A DNA stretch of 22,864 nt from Fimenecus sp964527585 (GCA_964527585.1 CAZGPE010000024.1:1-22864); one strand, 5' to 3'. Numbered from the stretch's first letter, positions 1-7,955 are shown. The notes: generated by a model not told the origin, from the sequence alone. Numbers and translations are program-made.

Positions 1-147
1 AACGCCGACCATACAGGTGCTATGTTACCCGTGAAATTGAGGTTGCAGCGGCAACGGACAGCGAAACGCCGCCCCTACGGATATGATGTAACCCGTGAAA
101 TTGAGGTTGTAATGGCAACGGGCGGCGGAACGCCGACCATACGGGTT
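1..147. repeat. 64-bp tandem repeat, about 2.3 copies, running off the left edge
   Basis: Units start at 1, 65 and 129, each with AACGCCG. Units 1-64 and 65-128 match at about 50 of 64 positions by hand count. The shared core ACCCGTGAAATTGAGGTTG is at 28-46 and 92-110. The stretch CGCCGCCCCTACGG at 67-80 is the reverse complement of part of the hairpin element near 259-281, so both probably belong to one interspersed intergenic repeat family. No convincing gene covers it, and the open frames through it look like repeat translation. The array may continue left of the window. Confidence 0.8.
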
Positions 148-253
148 GGATATTATTTACAAAAATGATAATTACGAAGATTTGATTAAATAACAAATTA
201 TGAAATAATCGTGATATGTTATTATGTAAAAACAAAATCGCCCGTACAAATAA

Positions 254-296
254 ATATCGTAGGGGCGGCGTTTCGCCGCCCGTTTTTACCGATATA
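254..296. repeat. REP-like GC-rich palindrome
   Basis: A perfect stem GGGCGGCG (263-270), TTT, CGCCGCCC (274-281) is followed by GTTTTT. An outer ATATCG/CGATAT pair flanks it. It shares the CGTAGGGGCGGCG sequence, inverted, with the tandem repeat at 1-147. It could act as a plus-strand terminator, but no plus-strand gene ends here, so a REP-type interspersed repeat is the simpler reading. Together with the array at 1-147 and the terminator at 337-378 it fills the gene-free first 398 bases. Confidence 0.6.
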
Positions 297-336
297 TCAT
301 ATTATCGGGTTATTGCGAATTCACCCACATCCATAC

Positions 337-378
337 AAAAAACTCCCTTATCGGATAAAACCTTTAAGGGAGTTTTTT
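337..378 (-). terminator. Rho-independent terminator of the ubiquitin-like-domain gene
   Basis: The arms AAAAAACTCCCTTA (337-350) and TAAGGGAGTTTTTT (365-378) are perfectly complementary, with a 14-nt loop. It lies about 20 bp past the stop codon of the minus-strand gene at 399. The A/T-flanked stem would work in both directions. Confidence 0.85.
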
Positions 379-398
379 ATTACATTGTCTTTTAACCG

Positions 399-2495
399 TC
401 AGTGCTTAACTGATTTTCTTTTTACGAAATACAGTATTAAAACAACAACTGCCATGCTTAACATTGCCGTCGAAATCCACAACGGCAAATCCGCTGTCTT
501 TCCGCCTGTTTTTGCTCCGAGTCCGTCGGAATTTGTCGGTATAACGCTTTTATCGGTTGTTAATCCGCAATTTTCACATTCTTTCCAACTGTAAACACCG
601 TCGGTTTTACTGATCAATGAATGATCTTCATACATCGTTACCGTTATCTCACTTATATTTCCCGCCTTGTCTTTAACGGTTATTTTTTTAATTCCCGCTT
701 CGTTTTCAACGGTGAATTTTCCGTTCACAAGGTCTTTTTCAACTCCGTCTACGGTAACGGTACCGATATTTTCCTCTTCGACCGTCAATGTCAACGGCGA
801 ACAGTATTTTCCGTTATCCACCGCTCCCGAAATAACGGGTGCGGTACTGTCGATAACAAGTCCGTTTGAATTGATATAACTCACATTTCCGCTTTGATCT
901 GTCAATTTCGCATAAATGACATATCTGTTATCTTTTTCAAGAGATAACTCTCCGCCGTATTCGGTAAACTCGGCATTGTCAAGTTCGGACTCGGACATTT
1001 CCGAATTTGAAATCAAATATCCGATTTCAACCTCTTCCCCGTCATTATCGCTTGCCGTTATGCTCACTGTTTGTGTTTTATTAAAAAACAGTCCGAAGGT
1101 AATTTCGTTCAAAAATGATTTCCATTTATTTTCTCCGAGCGAAATCTCTCCTGTCGGTGCGGTAACATCTTTCCACTGAGCATAAAGGATTACGGTTGAA
1201 TTATTTACACTTGAAAGATCGGAAACTTTCTGCATATCGGCGTATGCGCTTCCCGATCCGTCGGCAGCGGTATTCCAGCCCGAAAATTCGTAACCGTCTT
1301 TAACAAAAGCGTTTGCCGTCAATGTATTTTCGGTACCGTATTTGATATACCGCATTGAATCCGTTTCTCCGTCTGCACCGTTCGAATCAAACACGATATT
1401 ATATGAAATCGGACTCCAAACAGCATAAAGAGTAATAATTTCGCCGTTATGAATCGCCTTGAAATTTACCGTTTCGTTTTTTTGATAATAAGTGCCGTTT
1501 GCGTCCGCCTGCGTATTCCAAGCGGTAAAATAATATCCGGTTTTAGTGAAGGGACACGCTTTAGCGTTTATCGAAACCGCATTGGTATAATAATTGTATG
1601 TAGCACTTGAAGAAGATGTTGTTCCTCCGTTGCCGTTAAGACGCAAAATATTCGAGGTTTTGTTTTTCCATTTTGCCGTATAAGTAACATCTCCGCTGAC
1701 TTTGTCTGCGATTTTTTTATCCCAGCCGTTAAATGTATAACTCAAAACATCGCTTAAATCACCTTCGAATCGGGGCATACTCTCCCCGTCATAAGCGGTA
1801 TAAACCTGCGCAGTGAATATTTCTCCGTTTTTTCCGTCTTCGTATTTAACCGTTCTTTTTCCGATTTCAAGTGAAAATTCGGAAAATCCGCTTCGGAAAT
1901 TAAGGTTATAATCCGAGGTTATTTTTTCGTTGAATATTTTCAATGTATATTTTCCCGCCGGAATTTCAGACGGAATGTTTACCGAAACCGTGCTCTGCGC
2001 AATGTCGGATTTTTTCAGTTGTCCGTAATACACAATTTCATCGCTTGTGTTTACAAACATAGCGGAAACATATTCGTTTTCGTCTGTTTGCGCTCCGGTA
2101 TAGTTAAAGGTCAATGTTTCGCCCTTTTCCGCTGTTGTTTTTGTTTCCCCGTTTGCCGAAGCGGAAAATTCACGGCTTTCGTCAAGGTCGGAATTTTGCG
2201 CAAGGGTCAGCAAAAGAGACGATTGTTTTTGAATATTGTAATCAGCCAAAGTTTTTTCGCCGTCTAAAATTTTACCCTCATACATTAAAATCTGAGTTAC
2301 TTCGGAGTATCCCTTTTCGTCTTTGATTTTTTTCTTAACATTATCAATACTGTCTCCGCTTTCTACTTCGAGAGAAAATTCATCCGCACCTCTGAAATTG
2401 AGTTTTATTCCGATCTGCATTGCATTTGCCGAAATCGGAAACATCATAACAAGTATCATCAACGCCAAAACCGAACTCATAATCCGTTTTTTCAT
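399..2495 (-). CDS. Secreted, membrane-anchored surface protein with N-terminal ubiquitin-like domain and InlB-type repeats
   Basis: 698 aa. Residues 1-25 are a signal peptide (MKKR, hydrophobic core, ANA cleavage site). Residues 26-98 form a ubiquitin-like beta-grasp domain that starts MQIGIK and contains LEVE, DNVKKKIKD, EGK and TLADYNIQK. Next come an Ig-like segment (about 106-212), a partial repeat (213-277), two InlB B/Flg_new-type repeats (about 283-361 and 363-443, with GWNT and LYAxW signatures), two Ig/Big-like segments (about 445-550 and 551-623), a CxxC patch (640-643) and a C-terminal membrane helix (about 671-690) with the basic tail VKRKSVKH. There is no LPXTG; GAKTGG precedes the helix, so sortase linkage is uncertain. 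Ubiquitin's terminal GlyGly is absent, so the domain is not expected to be conjugated. AGGGGGAG gives a strong ribosome binding site, and the gene starts 1 bp after the tetR stop codon. Likely role: cell-surface interaction with host or neighbouring cells (inference). Architecture is confident; function is unknown. Confidence 0.9.
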   Translation of the reverse strand: MKKRIMSSVLALMILVMMFPISANAMQIGIKLNFRGADEFSLEVESGDSIDNVKKKIKDEKGYSEVTQILMYEGKILDGEKTLADYNIQKQSSLLLTLAQNSDLDESREFSASANGETKTTAEKGETLTFNYTGAQTDENEYVSAMFVNTSDEIVYYGQLKKSDIAQSTVSVNIPSEIPAGKYTLKIFNEKITSDYNLNFRSGFSEFSLEIGKRTVKYEDGKNGEIFTAQVYTAYDGESMPRFEGDLSDVLSYTFNGWDKKIADKVSGDVTYTAKWKNKTSNILRLNGNGGTTSSSSATYNYYTNAVSINAKACPFTKTGYYFTAWNTQADANGTYYQKNETVNFKAIHNGEIITLYAVWSPISYNIVFDSNGADGETDSMRYIKYGTENTLTANAFVKDGYEFSGWNTAADGSGSAYADMQKVSDLSSVNNSTVILYAQWKDVTAPTGEISLGENKWKSFLNEITFGLFFNKTQTVSITASDNDGEEVEIGYLISNSEMSESELDNAEFTEYGGELSLEKDNRYVIYAKLTDQSGNVSYINSNGLVIDSTAPVISGAVDNGKYCSPLTLTVEEENIGTVTVDGVEKDLVNGKFTVENEAGIKKITVKDKAGNISEITVTMYEDHSLISKTDGVYSWKECENCGLTTDKSVIPTNSDGLGAKTGGKTADLPLWISTAMLSMAVVVLILYFVKRKSVKH

Positions 2496-2496
2496 T

Positions 2497-3090
2497 TTAT
2501 TCTCCCCCTAAGTCGATATTGTTTTCTTTAAGATACATTCCGATACCCTTTTTCAAGACCGTTAACTGAGACTGAAGATAAAACTCATCTTCGAAAAGCG
2601 CATAATGAACACACGCACGGATTAAAATAAAAATCAGCGGCGTTGTAATTTCGTAAGGGATGCCGATTTTATCTTCCAGCATTTTAGCATATTCGGTATA
2701 TCGGTTGTTTACGCCTTTGAAAAACTCTTTACCATATTGAATATATTTCGGATTGGTATATACCTGATACATAAGGCGGTACTTCGCACCGTGCTTTTGC
2801 GCCGTCCAATACGGAACTTCATCAATAAATCTTTCCAAATCATTCGGATCCGTCGGAGCTTTTCGCATAAAATCGTCTTCGACCTTACTCATACAGTGTT
2901 CGGTTGACTGCACTATCAAATCATCTAAATCCTCAAAATATGTATAAAGCACCGCAGAATTGCAGCCGCAATATTCTCCCAAGGCTCTTATTCCGATGTT
3001 TCCGAGTCCGTTTTGTGCGAAACACTCAAAGCATTTTTCCATAAGTTCGGTCTTTTTCCGTAAAAACCGTTCTTCATTTCGTACTCTCAT
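2497..3090 (-). CDS. TetR/AcrR-family transcriptional regulator
   Basis: 197 aa. The N-terminal TetR helix-turn-helix lies at about residues 10-55: FAQNGLGNIGIRALGEYCG, then SAVLYTYFEDLDDLI, the usual recognition-helix signature. The remainder is a helical ligand-binding domain with aromatic stretches (about residues 95-125) and no recognised ligand class. The ATG follows GGAGAG at good spacing. Its stop codon is 1 bp from the start of the ubiquitin-like surface gene, so the two are almost certainly co-transcribed. The promoter holds a 12-bp palindrome over the expected transcription start, so auto-repression, and hence control of the surface protein, is likely. The inducer is unknown. Confidence 0.88.
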   Translation of the reverse strand: MRVRNEERFLRKKTELMEKCFECFAQNGLGNIGIRALGEYCGCNSAVLYTYFEDLDDLIVQSTEHCMSKVEDDFMRKAPTDPNDLERFIDEVPYWTAQKHGAKYRLMYQVYTNPKYIQYGKEFFKGVNNRYTEYAKMLEDKIGIPYEITTPLIFILIRACVHYALFEDEFYLQSQLTVLKKGIGMYLKENNIDLGGE

Positions 3091-3110
3091 TTTACTCTCC
3101 GTTATAAAAC

Positions 3111-3156
3111 AATCAATTGATTACATTATTATGATATATTACGCCCGAAAAGTCAA
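3111..3156 (-). promoter_or_regulatory. Promoter and candidate TetR operator for the tetR/surface-protein operon
   Basis: On the minus strand, TTGACT (3151-3156), a 17-bp spacer and CATAAT (3128-3133) form a sigma-A promoter. The perfect palindrome AATCAATTGATT (3111-3122) covers the expected start of transcription, where an auto-repressor would bind. Assigning it to the adjacent TetR is inference. Confidence 0.65.
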
Positions 3157-3167
3157 TAAACACCGAT

Positions 3168-3193
3168 AAAAAAAGCTCTGCTAAAAGCAGAGC
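3168..3193 (-). terminator. Terminator after iscU
   Basis: The stem GCTCTGC (3175-3181), loop TAAAA, GCAGAGC (3187-3193) is followed on the minus strand by a seven-T run (3168-3174). It lies 8 bp past the iscU stop codon and separates the Fe-S genes from the tetR unit. Confidence 0.9.
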
Positions 3194-3200
3194 CTTTCGT

Positions 3201-3632
3201 TTATTCGTGATGATGGTCGTAATGACAGCAGTCCTCGGCAAAAAGCGATTTATCGTATTCAATGCCGTTCTTCTCATAATAATCCTTGATTGCCGCTTTG
3301 ATAGCTTCTTCGGCAAGAACGGAACAGTGAATTTTAACAGCCGGAAGTCCGTCAAGAGCTTCAACAACCGCTTTGTTGGTAAGTTTAAGAGCTTCCGAAA
3401 TCGGTTTACCCTTAATCATATCGGTTGCCATTGAAGAAGTTGCAATCGCCGATGCACAGCCGTAAGTATTGAATTTAACATCGGTGATTATGCCGTCGTT
3501 AACTTTGATGTACATTTTCATAATATCGCCGCATTTTGCGTTGCCTACTTCTCCGATACCGTCGGCATCTTCGATTTTTCCGACATTGTGCGGGCGGGCA
3601 AAATGATCCATTACTTTTTCAGAATATTCCAT
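3201..3632 (-). CDS. iscU: Fe-S cluster assembly scaffold, NifU/IscU N-terminal family
   Basis: 143 aa, a single NifU_N/IscU domain. The three scaffold cysteines are visible: C34 (NAKCGD, with D36), C59 (YGCASA) and C103 (IHCSVL). It would receive sulfur from the upstream cysteine desulfurase and build [2Fe-2S]/[4Fe-4S] clusters for transfer to apoproteins. The start MEYSEKVMDHF is the family N-terminus and follows AGAGGA. The longer open frame adds 27 residues that only read through the 3' end of iscS. The ATG overlaps the iscS TAA by one base (TAATG), so translation is probably coupled. The tail (EDCCHYDHHHE) is unusually rich in Cys and His. The protein lacks the nitrogenase-type NifU C-terminal domain. 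Confidence 0.92.
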   Translation of the reverse strand: MEYSEKVMDHFARPHNVGKIEDADGIGEVGNAKCGDIMKMYIKVNDGIITDVKFNTYGCASAIATSSMATDMIKGKPISEALKLTNKAVVEALDGLPAVKIHCSVLAEEAIKAAIKDYYEKNGIEYDKSLFAEDCCHYDHHHE

Positions 3633-4816
3633 TATATATTTCCTCTTTCTTTCTGAATTTTTTCCCAAAGCGGAGACATTGAACGAAGTCTCTCGATTAT
3701 TTCGGGTACACATTCGATTATATAATCTATTTCTTCCTGCGTGTTATTCTCGCAAAGCGAAAGTCTCAAAGAACCGTGAGCGACTTCGTGAACAAGTCCG
3801 ATGCTCAAAAGCACATGGCTCGGATCAAGGGAACCCGATGTGCAAGCTGAACCCGATGAAGCCGAAACGCCTTTCATATCAAGATAAAGCAAAAGAGATT
3901 CGCCCTCAACGCCCTCGAAACTTATATTGACATTTCCGGGAAGTCTTTTTTCTCGGTCTCCGTTAAGACGGCTCGACTCGATTTTCAAAAGTCCGTCAAT
4001 AAGTCTGTTGCGAAGAGCCTCTGTTTTCTTCATATTTTCTTCGAGGTTATCATTAGCTTCTTTCAAAGCCGCAGCCATACCCGCCATAGCGTAAACCGCT
4101 TCGGTTCCGGCTCTCTTTCCTCTTTCCTGAGCGCCGCCTTCGATGAGATTGGGAATTCTTATTCCCTTTTTCATATAAAGAGCGCCGATTCCTTTCGGGC
4201 CGTGGAATTTATGGCTCGACATAGACAGCATATCAATGTTTTGCGCCTTAACATCAATCGGAAGATGTCCGACAGCCTGAACGGCATCGGTATGGAAAAT
4301 AACGCCTTTTTCACGGCAGAGAGCACCGATTTCGGAAATCGGCTGAATTGTTCCGATTTCGTTGTTTGCATACATTACCGTAACAAGAGCTGTATCTTCT
4401 CTGATAGCGTTTTTAACATCTTCAAGTTTAACGATTCCGTTTTCGTTTACGGGAAGATAAGTTATCTCACAGCCGTAAAGTTCCTCAACCCTTTTAAGAG
4501 TATGAAGCACGGCATGATGTTCGAAAGCGGTTGAAATAATATGCTTTTTACCTTTTTTAGCCATCATCTCGGCAACGCCTTTTATTGCCCAGTTATCAGC
4601 TTCGCTTCCGCCCGAAGTAAAATAAATTTCGTTGGTTTCGGCATTTATTACCTTTGCAACGGTTTCCCTTGCCGCCGCAACGCCGTGATGAGCCTGCTGA
4701 CCGATGTCATAAAGGCTTGAAGCGTTTCCGAAAGTATCGGTAAGGTAAGGCATCATCGCCTTGAGAGCCGTTTCGGACAACTTTGTGGTTGCCGCATTAT
4801 CGGCATAAACTTTCAT
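3632..4816 (-). CDS. iscS: Cysteine desulfurase, NifS/IscS family
   Basis: 394 aa, the normal length for group I desulfurases. It is a PLP enzyme that converts L-cysteine to L-alanine and passes persulfide sulfur to IscU. Visible features are the N-terminal YADNAATT, the HTDAVQAVGH cofactor region, the Schiff-base lysine K203 in SSHKFHGPKG, and the catalytic C325 in the mobile loop SGSACTSGSLDPSHVL, typical of NifS/IscS rather than SufS. It is the first gene of the iscSU unit, with its own promoter carrying a 25-bp inverted repeat. Housekeeping Fe-S assembly is the likely role; nothing nearby points to nitrogen fixation. Confidence 0.94.
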   Translation of the reverse strand: MKVYADNAATTKLSETALKAMMPYLTDTFGNASSLYDIGQQAHHGVAAARETVAKVINAETNEIYFTSGGSEADNWAIKGVAEMMAKKGKKHIISTAFEHHAVLHTLKRVEELYGCEITYLPVNENGIVKLEDVKNAIREDTALVTVMYANNEIGTIQPISEIGALCREKGVIFHTDAVQAVGHLPIDVKAQNIDMLSMSSHKFHGPKGIGALYMKKGIRIPNLIEGGAQERGKRAGTEAVYAMAGMAAALKEANDNLEENMKKTEALRNRLIDGLLKIESSRLNGDREKRLPGNVNISFEGVEGESLLLYLDMKGVSASSGSACTSGSLDPSHVLLSIGLVHEVAHGSLRLSLCENNTQEEIDYIIECVPEIIERLRSMSPLWEKIQKERGNI

Positions 4817-4877
4817 AAAAACATCTCTTTTCTATGATAAAAAATATAATTCATACTTGTTTTGTCGGAATTCGCAT

Positions 4878-4908
4878 ATATCATACAACATCAGTATGAT
4901 ATTGTCAA
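4878..4908 (-). promoter_or_regulatory. iscS promoter with overlapping 25-bp inverted repeat (candidate Rrf2/IscR-like site)
   Basis: On the minus strand, TTGACA (4903-4908), a 17-bp spacer and TATGAT (4880-4885) form a near-consensus promoter. A perfect inverted repeat, ATATCATAC (4878-4886), 7-nt spacer, GTATGATAT (4894-4902), fills the spacer and the -10. The inner plus-strand 19-mer TCATACAACATCAGTATGA (4881-4899) matches the sequence in the rrf2 promoter at 14 of 19 positions. Repression by the Rrf2 protein encoded at 7956-8393 is inferred. Confidence 0.75.
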
Positions 4909-4937
4909 TAGAGTTTTATAACATATTTTTACATATA

Positions 4938-7310
4938 TTATCCTTGAGAAAACAGTCGTTCGGCATACCTTACGGAACCCATTGCATCTTTCGAATAAAA
5001 ATCCGCACCGATTCTGTCGGCATAATCCTGAGTAAGAACCGCACCGCCTACCATCACCTTGCACTGCGGATACTCTTTTTTGAGCAAATCAATGGTAATT
5101 TCCATATTCGCAACCGTTGTTGTCATCAGCGCAGACAGACCGACAAGTTTAACATTTTCTTCTTTCGCAGTCTGCACCACGGTTTCGGGGGCTACATCTT
5201 TTCCCAAGTCGATAACATCAAACCCGTAATTTTCAAGCAAAACTTTCACAATGTTTTTTCCGATGTCGTGAATATCGCCTTTTACGGTTGCGATAACGAT
5301 TTTGCCTTTGGACTGTCTTTCGCCGCCGTCAAGTGTCAGTTTCAGCTTAATCTCGTCAAATGCGGCTTTTGCGCAGTCGGCACTCATAAGAAGCTGTGGC
5401 AGGAACATCTTACCGCTTTCAAACGCCTGACCCACCGTATCAAGCGCCGGAATAATATATTCGTCTATAATTTTCAGCGGCTCGGTATCTTTGAGCATCT
5501 TTTCGGCACATTCGCCGGCATGGGATTTCATTCCCTTTATTATCGCCGTTTTCAAATCGACTTCCTGTGAAACGGCAACACTTTCCGTTTTAACCGTGTT
5601 TTTTATATAATTTTCGCAGTTTTCGTCAAAGCCTTTAAGCGCACAGAACGAATAATAAGAATTCATCATCATATCGCTCAGAGGATTTATTATTCCCGCC
5701 GAAAGACCGCTGTGCATCGCCATTGTGAAAAATGCGGAGTTTATCGTTTCTCTCGAAGGCAAACCGAACGAAATATTCGAAACTCCCAAACAAGTATTGA
5801 CACCGAGAGTGTTTCTTATATAGTCAAGCGTTTCGAGAGTTATTTTCGCATTGTCCTTACCCGTACTCACCGTCATTGCGAGAGCGTCGATTACAAGATC
5901 ATCTTTCGTAAGTCCGTACTCTTCGGCTTTTTTTATCATTCTTTCGGCAATTTCGATTCGTCCCCGTGCGGTATCGGGAATTCCGTTTTCGTCAAGTGTC
6001 AGACATACAACCGTTCCGCCGTACTTTTTGGCAAGAGGGAAAACTTTTTCCATACTTTCTTTTTTCCCGTTTGCCGAATTGATAAGCGGTTTTCCGTTGT
6101 ATATTCTCAATGCACGCTCCATCGCTTCATAATCCGAAGTGTCTATTTGCAAAGGCGTATTGATAACGCTTTGCAGAGTTTTAACGGTTTTTTCAAGCAC
6201 GGAAGCCTCGTCAATCTCAGGCAAGCCGACATTGACATCAAGCACATCGGCATTCTTATCGCTTTGGCTCACCGCTTCGGAAACAATATAATCCATATCT
6301 CCGCAGAGAAGTGCCGCTTTGAGTTTTTTCTTTCCCGTAGGGTTAATCCGTTCACCGATTATTATCGGTTTTTCCCCAATCAGCGTTGTTTTCGAATAAG
6401 ATGTTACCGCTGTAAAGTGTTTTTTCTTTACAGGAGAAATCGGTATATCTTTACATTTTTCCGCAGTCATTTTAATATGTTCGGGAGTGGTTCCGCAGCA
6501 TCCGCCTACACAGCAAACTCCGAGTTGTGCAATTTCGAACATATCGTCGGAGAACTCTTTCACATCAACCTTATAACTTGTTACTCCGTTTACACATTCG
6601 GGCAATCCCGCATTGGGATTTACAAGCACGGGGGTGCTTGAATAATAAAGCATTTCCTTTACATATTCAATCATCTGTTTCGGTCCCAGACCGCAGTTAA
6701 GTCCGATTACATCAACACCGAGTCCTTCCAAAGTAAACACGGCTGTTTTAACATCCGCACCCGTGAGCAACTGACCTTTTTCGTTAAATATCATCGAAAC
6801 GGCAATCGGCAAATCGGTATTTTCTTTTACCGCAAGCACCGCCGCCTTTATTTCGTACAAATCTCCCATTGTTTCAAGCAATACAAGATCGGCGCCTGCT
6901 TTCTCTCCCGCAATCGCCTGCTGAGAAAAAAGTTCGTATGCCTTTTCAAAAGGCAAATCGCCGTAAGGAGCGAGAAGTTTTCCCGTCGTACTCATATCAA
7001 GAGCGACAAAAACATCTCTTTCAACATCGGCTGCGGCTTTTTTTGCGATTTCAACCGCTTTTTCAATTACCAGTTCGACGGAATATCCGCTGTCGGCAAG
7101 TTTCAATGCGTTGGCGCCGAAAGTATTTGCGGTAATTATATCCGCACCGGCATCAACATAACTTTTGTGTATTTTATAAAGTATATCGGGATGCTCGATA
7201 TTCCAACATTCAGGCAGTTCTCCGGCTTTAAGACCGTTTTTCATAAGAAGCGTTCCCATCGCCCCGTCGCATACAAGCATCCGTTTTCCCAATACATCCG
7301 AAAATTTCAT
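4938..7310 (-). CDS. metH: Cobalamin-dependent methionine synthase lacking the activation domain
   Basis: 790 aa from ATG 7310, which has GAAGG upstream; a longer open frame to 7370 runs into the upstream gene. It transfers a methyl group from 5-methyltetrahydrofolate through cobalamin to homocysteine, giving methionine. Domains in order: homocysteine-binding barrel (about 1-290, zinc ligands C206, C271 and C272 in GLNCG and GGCCGTTPEH), pterin-binding barrel (about 310-565, IGERINPTG), B12 cap (about 575-660), and B12-binding Rossmann domain (about 670-790) with D679-x-H681-x-x-G684, the cobalt-ligand His. E. coli MetH (about 1227 aa) also carries a SAM-dependent reactivation domain; here that is the separate gene 4 bp upstream. 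No terminator is visible between metH and the iscS promoter, so some readthrough is possible. Confidence 0.94.
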   Translation of the reverse strand: MKFSDVLGKRMLVCDGAMGTLLMKNGLKAGELPECWNIEHPDILYKIHKSYVDAGADIITANTFGANALKLADSGYSVELVIEKAVEIAKKAAADVERDVFVALDMSTTGKLLAPYGDLPFEKAYELFSQQAIAGEKAGADLVLLETMGDLYEIKAAVLAVKENTDLPIAVSMIFNEKGQLLTGADVKTAVFTLEGLGVDVIGLNCGLGPKQMIEYVKEMLYYSSTPVLVNPNAGLPECVNGVTSYKVDVKEFSDDMFEIAQLGVCCVGGCCGTTPEHIKMTAEKCKDIPISPVKKKHFTAVTSYSKTTLIGEKPIIIGERINPTGKKKLKAALLCGDMDYIVSEAVSQSDKNADVLDVNVGLPEIDEASVLEKTVKTLQSVINTPLQIDTSDYEAMERALRIYNGKPLINSANGKKESMEKVFPLAKKYGGTVVCLTLDENGIPDTARGRIEIAERMIKKAEEYGLTKDDLVIDALAMTVSTGKDNAKITLETLDYIRNTLGVNTCLGVSNISFGLPSRETINSAFFTMAMHSGLSAGIINPLSDMMMNSYYSFCALKGFDENCENYIKNTVKTESVAVSQEVDLKTAIIKGMKSHAGECAEKMLKDTEPLKIIDEYIIPALDTVGQAFESGKMFLPQLLMSADCAKAAFDEIKLKLTLDGGERQSKGKIVIATVKGDIHDIGKNIVKVLLENYGFDVIDLGKDVAPETVVQTAKEENVKLVGLSALMTTTVANMEITIDLLKKEYPQCKVMVGGAVLTQDYADRIGADFYSKDAMGSVRYAERLFSQG

Positions 7311-7314
7311 TTTT

Positions 7315-7953
7315 TCACGACCTTCTGAATTCACATTCGGTATTGTTACAATTAAGGCAGGAATTAACACTGCACTGTTTATCTTTTGTCAGTCCGATAA
7401 ACGCACTGACGGATTTAGTCGGCACCATAAGGCAGTTATCCGTAAGATAAACGCCTATTCGCTTCGTTACATCGAGTAAAGAGAAAAACTCTCTTTGCGA
7501 CTCAAGATCCAAGTCCGCATAACCCGATGAAAAACGGGGTCTTAAATAATAGCCGTTTTTTTCTTCCGATGCGGAAATCTCGGCGCATATCTCATCGCAA
7601 TAACTCTCACATCCCGCCGCAAGCACAGCCTGAGCGAGAACGGCTTTCGCACGGTCGGATGCCGAATATTTTCTTAAAATCATATCGCTTTGCGTTCCGA
7701 GAGTTGCCGCAAAAAGCAAAAGTCTGTCGGAATTTTTAAGATGCGAAACAAGTTTTCGGCTTTTGAAAAAAACATTTTCGACGGTTATTCCGTTTTCCGT
7801 TTTTTCAAATCCGACTTCTTTGAAAATACTTTTCGGTTCGCAAATTAAAAGCGTTTCCTCTTTCAACCGTTCAATCAATTCAAGCGTTTTTTCGTCGGGA
7901 TTCGCCCCACGGTAACCCGCATAACGCAAAACTTCCTTAGTATCAATCCGCAT
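7315..7953 (-). CDS. Stand-alone MetH reactivation-domain protein
   Basis: 212 aa. It resembles the C-terminal SAM-binding activation domain of MetH, with the characteristic run RPRFSSGYADLDLESQ, RIGVYLTDNCLMVPTKSVSAFIG (about residues 138-187). It should let inactive cob(II)alamin MetH be reductively remethylated with SAM. The tail has a cysteine cluster (CSVNSCLNCNNTEC), possibly a metal or Fe-S site; that is inference. The ATG follows AAGGGAT inside the end of rrf2, and its TGA is 4 bp before metH, so rrf2, this gene and metH form a tight operon. Separate activation proteins are known in Clostridia and Thermotogales. Confidence 0.85.
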   Translation of the reverse strand: MRIDTKEVLRYAGYRGANPDEKTLELIERLKEETLLICEPKSIFKEVGFEKTENGITVENVFFKSRKLVSHLKNSDRLLLFAATLGTQSDMILRKYSASDRAKAVLAQAVLAAGCESYCDEICAEISASEEKNGYYLRPRFSSGYADLDLESQREFFSLLDVTKRIGVYLTDNCLMVPTKSVSAFIGLTKDKQCSVNSCLNCNNTECEFRRS

Positions 7954-7955
7954 TT

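Noticed and set aside
1..147. CRISPR array
   Set aside because: The 64-bp units diverge along their whole length and abut with no unique spacers between short identical repeats; no cas genes.
420..520. LPXTG sortase signal on the ubiquitin-like surface protein
   Set aside because: Only GAKTGG precedes the C-terminal helix, with no LPXTG match; called a membrane anchor instead.
1..594. Short frames of 71 and 127 codons across the left-edge repeats
   Set aside because: They translate repeats, a terminator and the antisense 3' end of the surface gene; no coding signature.
4857..6641. Long plus-strand open frames of 237 and 309 codons opposite metH
   Set aside because: They lie antisense to a clear metH, are rich in Phe, Arg and His as shadow frames are, and have no recognisable domain or suitable ribosome binding site.
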